From: Akkermansia sp.
GTDB lineage: Bacteria > Verrucomicrobiota > Verrucomicrobiia > Verrucomicrobiales > Akkermansiaceae
Reading direction: 5' to 3'
Length of the DNA stretch: 64,000 bases
Assembly (NCBI GenBank): GCA_017555025.1
Contig: JAFZHC010000009.1
Coordinates: forward strand, 1 to 64,000
This document shows, one piece after another, positions 40,494 through 48,083 of this stretch. The first letter of the stretch is position 1. Each line of letters opens with the position of its first letter. The notes below the pieces were generated by a model. It did not search any database and was not told where the DNA came from. It saw nothing but the letters and a program-made list of their open reading frames with translations. The position numbers were made by a program, and so were the translations under genes.

Positions 40494-41381
40494 ATGAGTG
40501 CTCTACAGAAGCTGAAAATCAAAGTCCTTGGTGTTTTGTCCAAACTTCATCAGGTCAGGCTCCGCCTTATGGGGGTAAAGCTTGGTCGCGAATGCATGAT
40601 TAATGCAGCTCCTAGAGTTCGTCGTTGTCCGGGGTCTCGTATTATTTTGGGTAATCATGTTACTCTTACGTCTAATCCCCGCCACAATCCGCTATTGGTT
40701 CAGCCTGTATCGATTCGAACAATGACATCAGAGGCCGTTGTAGAAATGGGAGATAACAGTGGCATGACCGGCGCTCGTATTGTGTGCTTTAACCGTGTAA
40801 GCATTGGTGAACATACCATCATCGGTGCGGATACGCTCATTTATGATTCAGATGGGCATACCTATACGCCGGAACGTGGCTGGAATACCCCCCGTTTGAT
40901 GACAGGGCGTCCCATTAGTATTGGTAATAAATGTTTTATTGGTACAAGATGTATTATTTTGGGCGGTGTAACCATTGGCGATAATTGTGTTATTTCTGCC
41001 GGTTCCGTTGTAACTCATGATATCCCGGCGGGACATAGCGTACAGGGAAACCCCGCCGTTGCAACACCTCTTCCTAAAGCGTTGGGCGGATGTTCGGCGT
41101 CTATTGTTTCAGCTTCTGTTGCTGTTGAAAAGTTTGAATCTAAGCTCTCTGAACAGGAACGTCGTTTTCTGGGCCAGATTCAGGAATGGTTGGAGTTACC
41201 ATTTATGCCGCGCATGAATGATGATTTTCGCGGTTATGAAGAGTGGGACTCTCTGGCATTCCTCACGTTGACGACAATTTTAAAAGATGACTTTTCCATC
41301 TCTTTGACTAGTGAGCAGTTTAATAAATTTCAGAGCTGGCAGGATGTGTATAGCTTAATTTATCCTTCCGATAACAATTAA
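40494..41381 (+). CDS. Hexapeptide acyltransferase fused to an acyl-carrier domain
   Basis: From the ATG at 40494 (the longer frame runs through tRNA-Lys copy 2) the protein has 295 residues. Residues about 50-205 form a left-handed beta-helix acyltransferase of the WbbJ/maltose-acetyltransferase type, with repeated I-G-x-x-x-x-I units (ISIGNKCFIGTRCIILGG, VTIGDNCVISAGSVVTHDIP) and the catalytic-type His in SDGHTYTPE. Residues about 220-290 look like an acyl carrier protein: EEWDSLAFLTL with Ser253 at the phosphopantetheine site, then DDFSISLTSEQFNKF and SWQDVYSLI. A transferase carrying its own acyl carrier suggests acylation of a sugar or lipid from a tethered donor. No partner synthase is nearby. 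Confidence 0.82.
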   Translation: MSALQKLKIKVLGVLSKLHQVRLRLMGVKLGRECMINAAPRVRRCPGSRIILGNHVTLTSNPRHNPLLVQPVSIRTMTSEAVVEMGDNSGMTGARIVCFNRVSIGEHTIIGADTLIYDSDGHTYTPERGWNTPRLMTGRPISIGNKCFIGTRCIILGGVTIGDNCVISAGSVVTHDIPAGHSVQGNPAVATPLPKALGGCSASIVSASVAVEKFESKLSEQERRFLGQIQEWLELPFMPRMNDDFRGYEEWDSLAFLTLTTILKDDFSISLTSEQFNKFQSWQDVYSLIYPSDNN

Positions 41382-41414
41382 ACTAACCTCTTGCTCTACA
41401 GGGGAAGTGAGCGT

Positions 41415-41446
41415 ACGATGGCAGTATGAAAGCTGCCATCGTTTTT
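41415..41446 (+). terminator. Terminator hairpin containing the next gene's start codon
   Basis: acgatggcag (41415-41424) pairs perfectly with ctgccatcgt (41433-41442); the loop tatgaaag holds the ATG of the L,D-transpeptidase gene. TTTTT-C-TTTTT follows. It lies 34 bases after the acyltransferase stop and has the form of a complete intrinsic terminator. Confidence 0.75.
41418..41429 (+). other. Possible three-codon upstream ORF
   Basis: ATG GCA GTA TGA begins 11 bases after a purine-rich stretch (aggggaag) that could act as its ribosome binding site. Its stop overlaps the start of the L,D-transpeptidase gene as ATGA. If translated, ribosomes would open the terminator hairpin and reinitiate on the main gene. 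Confidence 0.35.
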
Positions 41447-42040
41447 CTTTTTGTTGTGCTGGGGGTGGTTGCCTGCCAAAGTGAACCGGAGGTGAGCATT
41501 CATGGCCATAAGTCTGCGATTGAGGGTGTGCCATCGGCTCAATCTGCCTATGTGATGGCTCATAGTAACGGTCTGCATACAGGTTACAAATTGGCTAATA
41601 CCTCCGAGCCGGTTCCGCAGAGCCATGAAGAATTTATTAATATGGCAAATTATCCTCAAACTTTCAATGTTTGGATGAATCCTCACCTTATGCAGCAGAG
41701 CGGTCATCGTATAGTACGCATCATGTTAAGCCAGCAGCGGGGGCTTTACCTGGTTAACGGTGAGGTTGCTATGGATTTTCCGGTATGCACGGGGCAGGGA
41801 AGTAAACGAACGCCTACCGGGGTTTTTAGTATTAAGGAGAAGCATATCCGCCATCATTCTAACCTTTACGATTGTCCTATGCCGTATTTTATGCGCCTTA
41901 CATGGGGTGGTATAGGCATGCATGTGGGGGATATTTATCGCAAACCTGCCTCTCACGGTTGCATACGTTTGCCTCGGGTTGCCTGTGAACCTCTTTATCG
42001 GGCTCTGCCGTATGGTAGTTCGGTGCAGATTGAGCCTTAG
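41426..42040 (+). CDS. L,D-transpeptidase (YkuD) lipoprotein
   Basis: The 204-residue protein has a lipoprotein signal with Cys17 (LGVVAC) and a C-terminal YkuD domain. The family's MHVG (His166) and the catalytic SHGCIRL with Cys179 and Arg181 are intact, as are TPTGVFSI and the N-terminal strand of the domain. These enzymes make 3-3 peptidoglycan cross-links or attach lipoproteins to the wall. Its first codons lie in a terminator hairpin, which may reduce or regulate expression. Confidence 0.9.
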   Translation: MKAAIVFLFVVLGVVACQSEPEVSIHGHKSAIEGVPSAQSAYVMAHSNGLHTGYKLANTSEPVPQSHEEFINMANYPQTFNVWMNPHLMQQSGHRIVRIMLSQQRGLYLVNGEVAMDFPVCTGQGSKRTPTGVFSIKEKHIRHHSNLYDCPMPYFMRLTWGGIGMHVGDIYRKPASHGCIRLPRVACEPLYRALPYGSSVQIEP

Positions 42041-42049
42041 CTCAGGTTA

Positions 42050-43426
42050 TCAGGACATGTGCCATTGGCAGAGTTGCTCGGGGAAGAGGCAGTCGCGGCA
42101 ACTATTGGTTGAGCAGAAGTCTGTATCAATCTGCAATAGCGCTTGCTGTACATACATGAGGGGCAGAAGAGAGGTGATGTCCTCACGGTTTCCGAAGAGA
42201 GCGGTCGCCGTCTGTTGTACGCGATGTGAAATGTCTGCGTTTTTCAGGCTCAGGTAGGTCTGCCAAGCGAAGGGGGCTTCATCGAGAGCATAGACGTGAT
42301 TGGCAAGAAAATCCTTCACGCGTTCCGAGCCGAAGAGCGCCAAGGGTTTGGCCGAGCTCAGGGAGGGTAGACTGTAGCGATAGCTCCAATAGGGGTGCTC
42401 CAGCGAGGTCAGCAGGCGTCTGAGTTCTTGGGCGCTTTCGGCTTGCAATTTTTTGCGGATGTCATTCCAGCGGGCTGCAATGCGAGCTAGAGCAGCCACG
42501 CGTCGGTGTGGGTGGTTTGCCGGTCGCAGCGGGGCAAATTTCCATGGCAATTCACGTCCGTTGCTCAATTCGTATTTCTCACGCTCTGCCCACCACGCAT
42601 CCCATACGCTCCGGTGGTATTGGCGTGTTTGCTCATCAACACCCTGCGGAAGTACAGCTGTTAGGAATCCTGCGGTGCCGAATAGAATCGCCTCGGGAAT
42701 TTTGCCGAGGCTATTCAGCGGGGCACGGCGGGCAAGCATCTGCATGGGTAATTTGTTGATTTTATAACCAAGAGTCTCGGCAAAGGCTTCGTACCAAGCC
42801 TGTTGCTGCCCAACTGCATCGGCTATCTTGCGGAACCTCTGCTGCTTGCATTGCACGCGATAGGCTGCAGCTGCCTGTAGCAGACGGAGTATCTGCTCTA
42901 TTGACATTTCTGAGAGCGGTTCTTTGCAGAGTCCCGCGCTTTCTGCGGCCAGGGGACGCCCTTTCCCCATAGCCTTTGCCAGAACATGTTGCTTCAGATG
43001 GAGTATGGGGATATCGATGTGTTGCTCATTGCGGGTATACCAGCCGGCAGGCGGTTGATGGACTACCACATGCAACACAACTTTGGTATAATTCGGGTTA
43101 GCGCCATGGCCGTGGCGCTCCCAATCCTGAGCTGTGGGGTCGATTTCAATGTCGCCCCGCATGCGTACGCCGTTAATTTCTATTTCAGCCCGCTGAAAAT
43201 CCGGCCCTGTGCTTCGGTTCCATTCACCGAAATCCAGAATACGCACCTTGCCATGGCGCATGGTTTCACCCTCGGTCCCCAGTAGTCCTGCATGCCAAAG
43301 AGCTTGCACCTCCAGTTCTGAGGGGGTAAAGGTGCTATCATCGCATTCCGCGCAGCAATACCCACGCTCTACCTCAGCTTTAAGGCTGCGGTATAAATCA
43401 GCATATCGATTTTTATCATACATCAT
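42050..43426 (-). CDS. DUF2851 family protein
   Basis: The 458-residue protein matches DUF2851. Landmarks are SELEVQALWHAGLL, the acidic motif ILDFGEWNRSTGPDFQRAEI, GDIEID, WERHGHGANPNYTKVVLHVV, and a C-terminal cysteine cluster (CRDCLFPEQLC). The conserved Asp/Glu/His pattern in the first 130 residues (GPDF...E-I, then GDIE and H..H) resembles a nuclease-like PD-(D/E)xK site, which is my suggestion and not established. The family is common in Bacteroidetes and PVC bacteria and uncharacterised. It overlaps the STAS gene by 4 bases. Confidence 0.85.
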   Translation of the reverse strand: MMYDKNRYADLYRSLKAEVERGYCCAECDDSTFTPSELEVQALWHAGLLGTEGETMRHGKVRILDFGEWNRSTGPDFQRAEIEINGVRMRGDIEIDPTAQDWERHGHGANPNYTKVVLHVVVHQPPAGWYTRNEQHIDIPILHLKQHVLAKAMGKGRPLAAESAGLCKEPLSEMSIEQILRLLQAAAAYRVQCKQQRFRKIADAVGQQQAWYEAFAETLGYKINKLPMQMLARRAPLNSLGKIPEAILFGTAGFLTAVLPQGVDEQTRQYHRSVWDAWWAEREKYELSNGRELPWKFAPLRPANHPHRRVAALARIAARWNDIRKKLQAESAQELRRLLTSLEHPYWSYRYSLPSLSSAKPLALFGSERVKDFLANHVYALDEAPFAWQTYLSLKNADISHRVQQTATALFGNREDITSLLPLMYVQQALLQIDTDFCSTNSCRDCLFPEQLCQWHMS

Positions 43427-43986
43427 GGAGCCGAAGGCTCATCGCCCATATCGATGTGGCGCTGCAGGTCTTCCTCCAGGGTTTCGCACACATAACCGAA
43501 GGTTTCATCATTTTTCTTGCTCATTGAGCGTAGCGTGTTGTGGGCCTCCAGTACATGGCGTGTGCGGTCTATTTCCGTCATGTCTTTGTGCTCCTCTTCT
43601 ACAGCAGCTTCTGTATCCTGAGCCAGAATTTCACGTCGTGCAGAGATATCCTCTTTCCAAGCCGCGTCAATCGGGTCAATTTCGATGAGCATATCCAGCC
43701 CCAAGCTTTCCATGGCGTCTCTTGTGCGCTGGGTGGGAGAGGCTATTTGCAGGGTGCCACCGGCACCCATGCACTTGCGAGCAAGGCCAGCCAGCGTTCC
43801 CATGAAAGTTGAGTCTACTCCGGGGCAGACTTCCAGGTCAATCACAATGTTGCAATTTCCTTCACTTTCCAGATATTTTTCAGAAATGGTTTTGAGAGCC
43901 GGGCTGTTGACGAAGCACCCACGGCTGGCGCAGCGAATCCACAGGCAATCGCTGAACTCATGGTATGTAAGTGTGGTAACAGACAT
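43423..43986 (-). CDS. STAS-domain anti-sigma-factor-antagonist-like protein
   Basis: The 187-residue protein has an N-terminal STAS domain (about 1-105): NIVIDLEVCPGVDSTFMGTL, with Ser59 at the position phosphorylated in SpoIIAA-like antagonists, then GGTLQIASPTQRTRDAMESL. An acidic helical tail (about 110-187) with no recognised domain follows. STAS proteins bind anti-sigma or kinase partners; none is nearby. It lies 14 bases after hemC and overlaps the DUF2851 gene by 4 bases, so the three genes are probably one unit. Confidence 0.85.
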   Translation of the reverse strand: MSVTTLTYHEFSDCLWIRCASRGCFVNSPALKTISEKYLESEGNCNIVIDLEVCPGVDSTFMGTLAGLARKCMGAGGTLQIASPTQRTRDAMESLGLDMLIEIDPIDAAWKEDISARREILAQDTEAAVEEEHKDMTEIDRTRHVLEAHNTLRSMSKKNDETFGYVCETLEEDLQRHIDMGDEPSAP

Positions 43987-44000
43987 GGGAAAGAGGGGAA

Positions 44001-44933
44001 TCAGTTAAGTTGAGAAACAAGTTTTTCGTGTGCTCCTGCGGCTACCGCCTCAGGGTTGTCGGCGGGGCCTCGGTGGGTGATGCGTATTGGCATGCCATTG
44101 GGCATGAAATAAATGGCTCGGAACATCATGAAGTCACCATTGCAGGTGGCGTAACCTGCTACGGGTACAGAACAGTCTGCATTCAGCAGGGCAAGGAAAG
44201 CTCGCTCAGCCCGCACGCAGAGAGAGGTTTCCTCATCGTTCACTATGGCAACTAGTTCGCGGGTGGTTGTGTCATTGCTGCGCGTTTCAATGGCGATGGC
44301 TCCTTGCCCGAGAGCGGGCATGAAGGAGTCTTTGCCCATGTCGACAATACTCAGTTCCTGACCGTCGATTATGAGGGCGTCGCCTGTGTAACCGAGGCGA
44401 TTGAGCCCGGCACGGGCAAGCACAATGCCATCGAGCTCGTCACTTGCCAACAATTTGCGCAGACGAGTGTGGACGTTACCGCGAATGGAAGCGGTGCGCG
44501 CGGTTCCGCTCCAGTAGGTGCGTACCATATTTTCGCGGCGGACACTACTGGTACCCAGCACCAAGTGCTTAAGGTTAGCACCTTTTTTCAGTACCAGAGC
44601 GTCCCATATTTCTTCGCGGGGAAGCACAGCCGCAATCTCAAATCCTTCTGCCAACTGGCCGGGCATATCCTTCAGGCTATGTACAGCGCAGTCAATCTCG
44701 CCGGCTGCAAGTGCTTTTTCGATGGCTGCAACAAACACGCCTTTGTCTTGTGTGCCGGCTGCTTTGTTTACTTGACACAGGGGAATATCAGTACGGGCAT
44801 CACCATCGGTGGAGATGACGACAATCTCAGCTGTCAATTCCGGTTTGCGCTGTTTCAAGGCGGCAATCACCAACTCTGTTTGCTTCAGCGCAAGTTCGCT
44901 ACCTCGGGTGCCTATTCTGATGGTCTGACTCAT
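44001..44933 (-). CDS. hemC: Hydroxymethylbilane synthase (porphobilinogen deaminase)
   Basis: HemC joins four porphobilinogens into the linear tetrapyrrole used for heme, siroheme and cobalamin. From MSQTIRIGTRGSELALKQ the protein has 310 residues. Motifs are VHSLKDMP, SSVRRENMVRTY, IRGNVHTRL, and NADCSVPVAGYA with the dipyrromethane cofactor cysteine (Cys254). The start at 44933 is supported by the promoter: the alternative ATG at 44942 lies inside the -10 box. The siroheme decarboxylase gene lies upstream with its own promoter. Confidence 0.96.
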   Translation of the reverse strand: MSQTIRIGTRGSELALKQTELVIAALKQRKPELTAEIVVISTDGDARTDIPLCQVNKAAGTQDKGVFVAAIEKALAAGEIDCAVHSLKDMPGQLAEGFEIAAVLPREEIWDALVLKKGANLKHLVLGTSSVRRENMVRTYWSGTARTASIRGNVHTRLRKLLASDELDGIVLARAGLNRLGYTGDALIIDGQELSIVDMGKDSFMPALGQGAIAIETRSNDTTTRELVAIVNDEETSLCVRAERAFLALLNADCSVPVAGYATCNGDFMMFRAIYFMPNGMPIRITHRGPADNPEAVAAGAHEKLVSQLN

Positions 44934-44940
44934 GACTAGC

Positions 44941-44969
44941 ATTCTACCCTTTCATGAATCTCTCTGCAA
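44941..44969 (-). promoter_or_regulatory. hemC promoter, leaderless spacing
   Basis: On the minus strand, TTGCAG (44964-44969) and TAGAAT (44941-44946) are 17 bases apart. The -10 box ends 7 bases before the ATG at 44933. Confidence 0.65.
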
Positions 44970-45091
44970 GAAAAAACACCGTTTCCGGCGCTAAAAAATA
45001 ACTTTTTTTGCCGCACTTCGTGATTATCGGCAGAGAGTGTGTTTGAGGCAAGGTCGCGGGGTATGACTTTTTGGGAGGGAGTTTGAGATAC

Positions 45092-46180
45092 CTAGATTCC
45101 GAACTTTCTCAGCCAGAGTTGGTAGCGTATTGGGTCTATCTCGCTGGGGTTGATGGTGGCTTTTTCGCTGCGGAAGATAGCCGTATGAAGTACCGGGATA
45201 CCGCAGGAGGCTAAGTGGGCATCAATGGCTGCCTTGTGTGCCAGTACTCCCTCCCAGTCTGAAGAATGAACTACGCCCATTATTTGGGCTCCACCGAAAC
45301 GCTCCCCGCCGCTGCGCCAATAGCAATGTGTCATGCAGATGTGTCTGCCGCATTCCGCACCGGCTCGTTCTTCCATACCTTGCGGAACGGTCCAATGGAA
45401 TAACCCTGCTGCCCCGGTTCCGCTGTGTTTGTTACTGCCGCCTGTGTGGTTGAGAAATACAGCAAATCGGCCAATTACCTTGCGGCGGTCAAGGTCATCT
45501 GCGATAGTACAGAATTCATCGTGGCTCATGCCGAGGCGCTTGGCTCTGCTGGTCCAAGGCGACGTTATCATTTCGTCAGGAGTTAGGCTTTCTTTCAGCT
45601 CCATGAGTACCTGCCAATCCTGCTTGCTGAGCTGCGGACGCGTGGGGCATTGCATTACAGGCGGGGTTTCCAGTTTATCGCCCGGGCGTAATCCTGCGCG
45701 GCGTACATGTCCCACGCCTAAGGCAAACATTCCTACTACCGGTAGCAGGGCAAAATCTGTTGCGCCGATGTGGCGCATGAGCAGTCGGCAATGCCCCCCT
45801 GCAGTATTGCTGCCATGGGGCACCTTAAGCGTGGTCCACAGTCGATAATCCGCCCCCGGGGCGTCAGGCGTGTCGCATGTTCTCAGAACCACGTGACCTG
45901 TAAAGGGATCATTGTCCTTTAACCAATTCCATGCTGTTTCAAGTCGGTTTTCAGGCACTCTCCATGCCACTAAAGCTCCGTCTGCCAAGCTGGTAGAAAG
46001 TAATGTCTGCCGCACGCGGCGCACCGTGCCACTCTCCAGCAGACTGCGTAGGCGTTCCAGTACTGTTTCTGTCGGGAGTCCGCAGCGATGGGCAATCTCA
46101 TCAAATGGGTGTGCGTAAAAACCTTTGAGTTGGTCTTCTGCAACGGCTAAAATACGGAGATCTGTTTCGGTGAGTGTCAT
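45092..46180 (-). CDS. AhbA-AhbB-like fused siroheme decarboxylase
   Basis: The 362-residue protein is a tandem of two Lrp/AsnC-like modules of the siroheme decarboxylase (AhbA/AhbB, NirDLGH) type. The first (about 1-165) has a winged helix (FDEIAHRCGLPTETVLERL), then HVVLRT and YRLWTTLKVPHG. The second (about 185-362) has AKRLGMSHDEFCTIADDLDR, VIGRFAVFLNH, AAGLFHWTVP and the heme-ligand-type motif MTHCYWR. AhbA/B normally form a heterodimer that removes two carboxyl groups from siroheme on the alternative heme pathway. A fused gene is less usual. The neighbouring hemC supports a role in tetrapyrrole synthesis. Confidence 0.82.
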   Translation of the reverse strand: MTLTETDLRILAVAEDQLKGFYAHPFDEIAHRCGLPTETVLERLRSLLESGTVRRVRQTLLSTSLADGALVAWRVPENRLETAWNWLKDNDPFTGHVVLRTCDTPDAPGADYRLWTTLKVPHGSNTAGGHCRLLMRHIGATDFALLPVVGMFALGVGHVRRAGLRPGDKLETPPVMQCPTRPQLSKQDWQVLMELKESLTPDEMITSPWTSRAKRLGMSHDEFCTIADDLDRRKVIGRFAVFLNHTGGSNKHSGTGAAGLFHWTVPQGMEERAGAECGRHICMTHCYWRSGGERFGGAQIMGVVHSSDWEGVLAHKAAIDAHLASCGIPVLHTAIFRSEKATINPSEIDPIRYQLWLRKFGI

Positions 46181-46205
46181 TGCCTTGTTGCTGCGCTTTT
46201 GTTAT

Positions 46206-46233
46206 ACCATATCATCATTGTGTAGATTGTCAA
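46206..46233 (-). promoter_or_regulatory. Putative promoter of the siroheme decarboxylase gene
   Basis: On the minus strand, a perfect TTGACA (46228-46233) and TATGGT (46206-46211) are 16 bases apart. The leader would be about 20 bases. Confidence 0.55.
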
Positions 46234-46364
46234 TTGGTAATTGTTCATCTGACACAAAAAAGCCGCCTTACGATGTGGTTATTGGTTCAGAGAAAAGGCT
46301 GACTATACACAGAGTCGGCGGAGACGTGTTTATTCCGACGAAGGCGCTAGGTTGGTTATAAAAA

Positions 46365-46392
46365 ACGCAGAGCGGTGCATACCGCCCTGCGT
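46365..46392 (-). terminator. gpmI terminator
   Basis: acgcag-a-gcggt and accgc-c-ctgcgt form an 11-bp stem with one mismatch and loop gcat. On the minus strand TTTTTT follows. Confidence 0.8.
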
Positions 46393-46419
46393 GGTTTGAA
46401 ATGTGGAGGTAAATCGCCT

Positions 46420-47955
46420 TTACTTGGTAACCAAGCTGTGGCCGGTCATTTCAGCAGGCTGGGCAATGCCAAGCAGGCTGAGCAGAGTGGGGGAGATGTC
46501 GGCGAGAATACCATCGCTCATCTTCACCTGATCCTGATCGGGACCGCAGTAAATGAGATCTACAAGGTTGGTTGTGTGAGCAGTATTGGGGGAGCCGTCC
46601 GGATTGAGCATGTTTTCGCAGTTACCGTGGTCGGCGCAGATAAGGCAGCAGCCGCCCAGCTCGAGAATTTTGTTTACGCTCTTCTCCAATGCCTTGTCTA
46701 CAGCTTCGCAGGCGGTAATGCCGGCCTCGAGGTAACCGGTGTGACCTACCATGTCGGGGTTAGCAAAGTTCATGATGGCGATGTCGTAATTGGCAATAGC
46801 ATCTACAAACTTGTCAGCTACCTCACCAACACTCATCTGGGGCTTGAGGTCGTAAGTGGCTACTTCGCGGGGGGAGGGTACCAGAATGCGGTCCTCACCC
46901 TCGAACTGAGTCTCTACACCACCGTTGAAGAAGAAGGTTACGTGAGCATATTTCTCCGTTTCTGCAATGCGCAGTTGTTTAAGTCCGGCAGCGGCAATCA
47001 CCTCGCCGAGAATGTTGGTAAGCTGCTCCTGCTCAAATACCACCGGAGTGGGATAGCAGGCCTCGTACTCAGACATGGTGAGGTAGTGTACATGGGGGTG
47101 TACACCGCGGTCGAAACCATCGAAATCATCGTAGATGAAAGCACGGGACAGCTCGCGGGCACGGTCGGCGCGGAAGTTGAAGAAGAATACTACATCCTCG
47201 TCGCGCACTCGCTGAGAGTCGCCCTCGCAGAAGATGGCGGGCTTCAGGAATTCGTCGGTTACACCTTCTTCATAGCTCTTGGTTGCATACTCAGCGGGAG
47301 TGCAAGTGCATTGCTCACCCTTGCCCAGTACGATGGCGTCCCAGCCTACCTGCACACGATCCCAGCGCTTATCGCGATCCATGGCGTAGAAACGTCCCAC
47401 CACAGTGGCAATCTTGGCACCGTAGGGAGCCACTGCCTCTTGCAGCTGAGCGAGGAAGCCGGCGCCGCTCTTCGGGTCAGTATCGCGACCGTCGGTAATA
47501 GCGTGAATCATGATATCCTTCACGCCGGCCTCGGCTGCAATCTTCACCACACCAATCAGGTGCTCAATGTGGGAGTGCACACCACCGTCGGATACCAGGC
47601 CGAGCAGGTGCAGACGAGTATTGGCTGCTTTGGCAAAAGCCTCGGTAATTACGGGGTTTTTAGCCAGAGATCCATCGTTGATTGCATTAGTAATGCGGCA
47701 CAAATCCTGGAATACCACGCGGCCGGCACCCAGGTTCAGGTGACCGACCTCGGAGTTACCCATCTGCCCATCGGGCAAACCTACATCCTGACCACTGGCA
47801 CCCAGCATGGAGTGCGGGCAGGTAGCCAGCAGCTTGTCAGTAAAAGGAGTGTTGGCGAGCACTGTAGCGTCGCCCGTCTGTTTGGCGGCCTCCGGCCCTT
47901 GAGGGTTGCGGCCCCAGCCGTCACGAATAATCAGAACTACGGGTTTATTAGCCAT
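46420..47955 (-). CDS. gpmI: 2,3-bisphosphoglycerate-independent phosphoglycerate mutase
   Basis: GpmI interconverts 3- and 2-phosphoglycerate in glycolysis using two manganese ions and a phosphoserine intermediate. The 511-residue length is typical. Motifs are LIIRDGWG (Asp12), GQMGNSEVGHLN with the nucleophile Ser68, HAITDGRDTDP, VVGRFYAMDRDKRWDR, FFNFRADRARE and CADHGNCENM. It is a single-gene unit. The promoter ends 6 bases before the ATG, and a terminator follows. Confidence 0.97.
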   Translation of the reverse strand: MANKPVVLIIRDGWGRNPQGPEAAKQTGDATVLANTPFTDKLLATCPHSMLGASGQDVGLPDGQMGNSEVGHLNLGAGRVVFQDLCRITNAINDGSLAKNPVITEAFAKAANTRLHLLGLVSDGGVHSHIEHLIGVVKIAAEAGVKDIMIHAITDGRDTDPKSGAGFLAQLQEAVAPYGAKIATVVGRFYAMDRDKRWDRVQVGWDAIVLGKGEQCTCTPAEYATKSYEEGVTDEFLKPAIFCEGDSQRVRDEDVVFFFNFRADRARELSRAFIYDDFDGFDRGVHPHVHYLTMSEYEACYPTPVVFEQEQLTNILGEVIAAAGLKQLRIAETEKYAHVTFFFNGGVETQFEGEDRILVPSPREVATYDLKPQMSVGEVADKFVDAIANYDIAIMNFANPDMVGHTGYLEAGITACEAVDKALEKSVNKILELGGCCLICADHGNCENMLNPDGSPNTAHTTNLVDLIYCGPDQDQVKMSDGILADISPTLLSLLGIAQPAEMTGHSLVTK

Positions 47956-47961
47956 GGGGGC

Positions 47962-47990
47962 ATTATATCATCTCTCGGCTCTTTTGTGAA
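47962..47990 (-). promoter_or_regulatory. gpmI promoter, leaderless spacing
   Basis: On the minus strand, TTCACA (47985-47990) and a perfect TATAAT (47962-47967) are 17 bases apart. The -10 box ends 6 bases before the ATG. Confidence 0.65.
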
Positions 47991-48083
47991 GTCCAAAATG
48001 CTGTTTGTATGTGCGTTTTTCCTTGTTTTGCCATTGTGACATATTCGGATGAAGCGGAATATTAAGTGTAGAATGGCGATAGA

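Noticed and set aside
46375..48039. A 554-residue plus-strand frame opposite gpmI
   Set aside because: gpmI motifs are complete on the minus strand; the plus frame also runs through the gpmI terminator and promoter.
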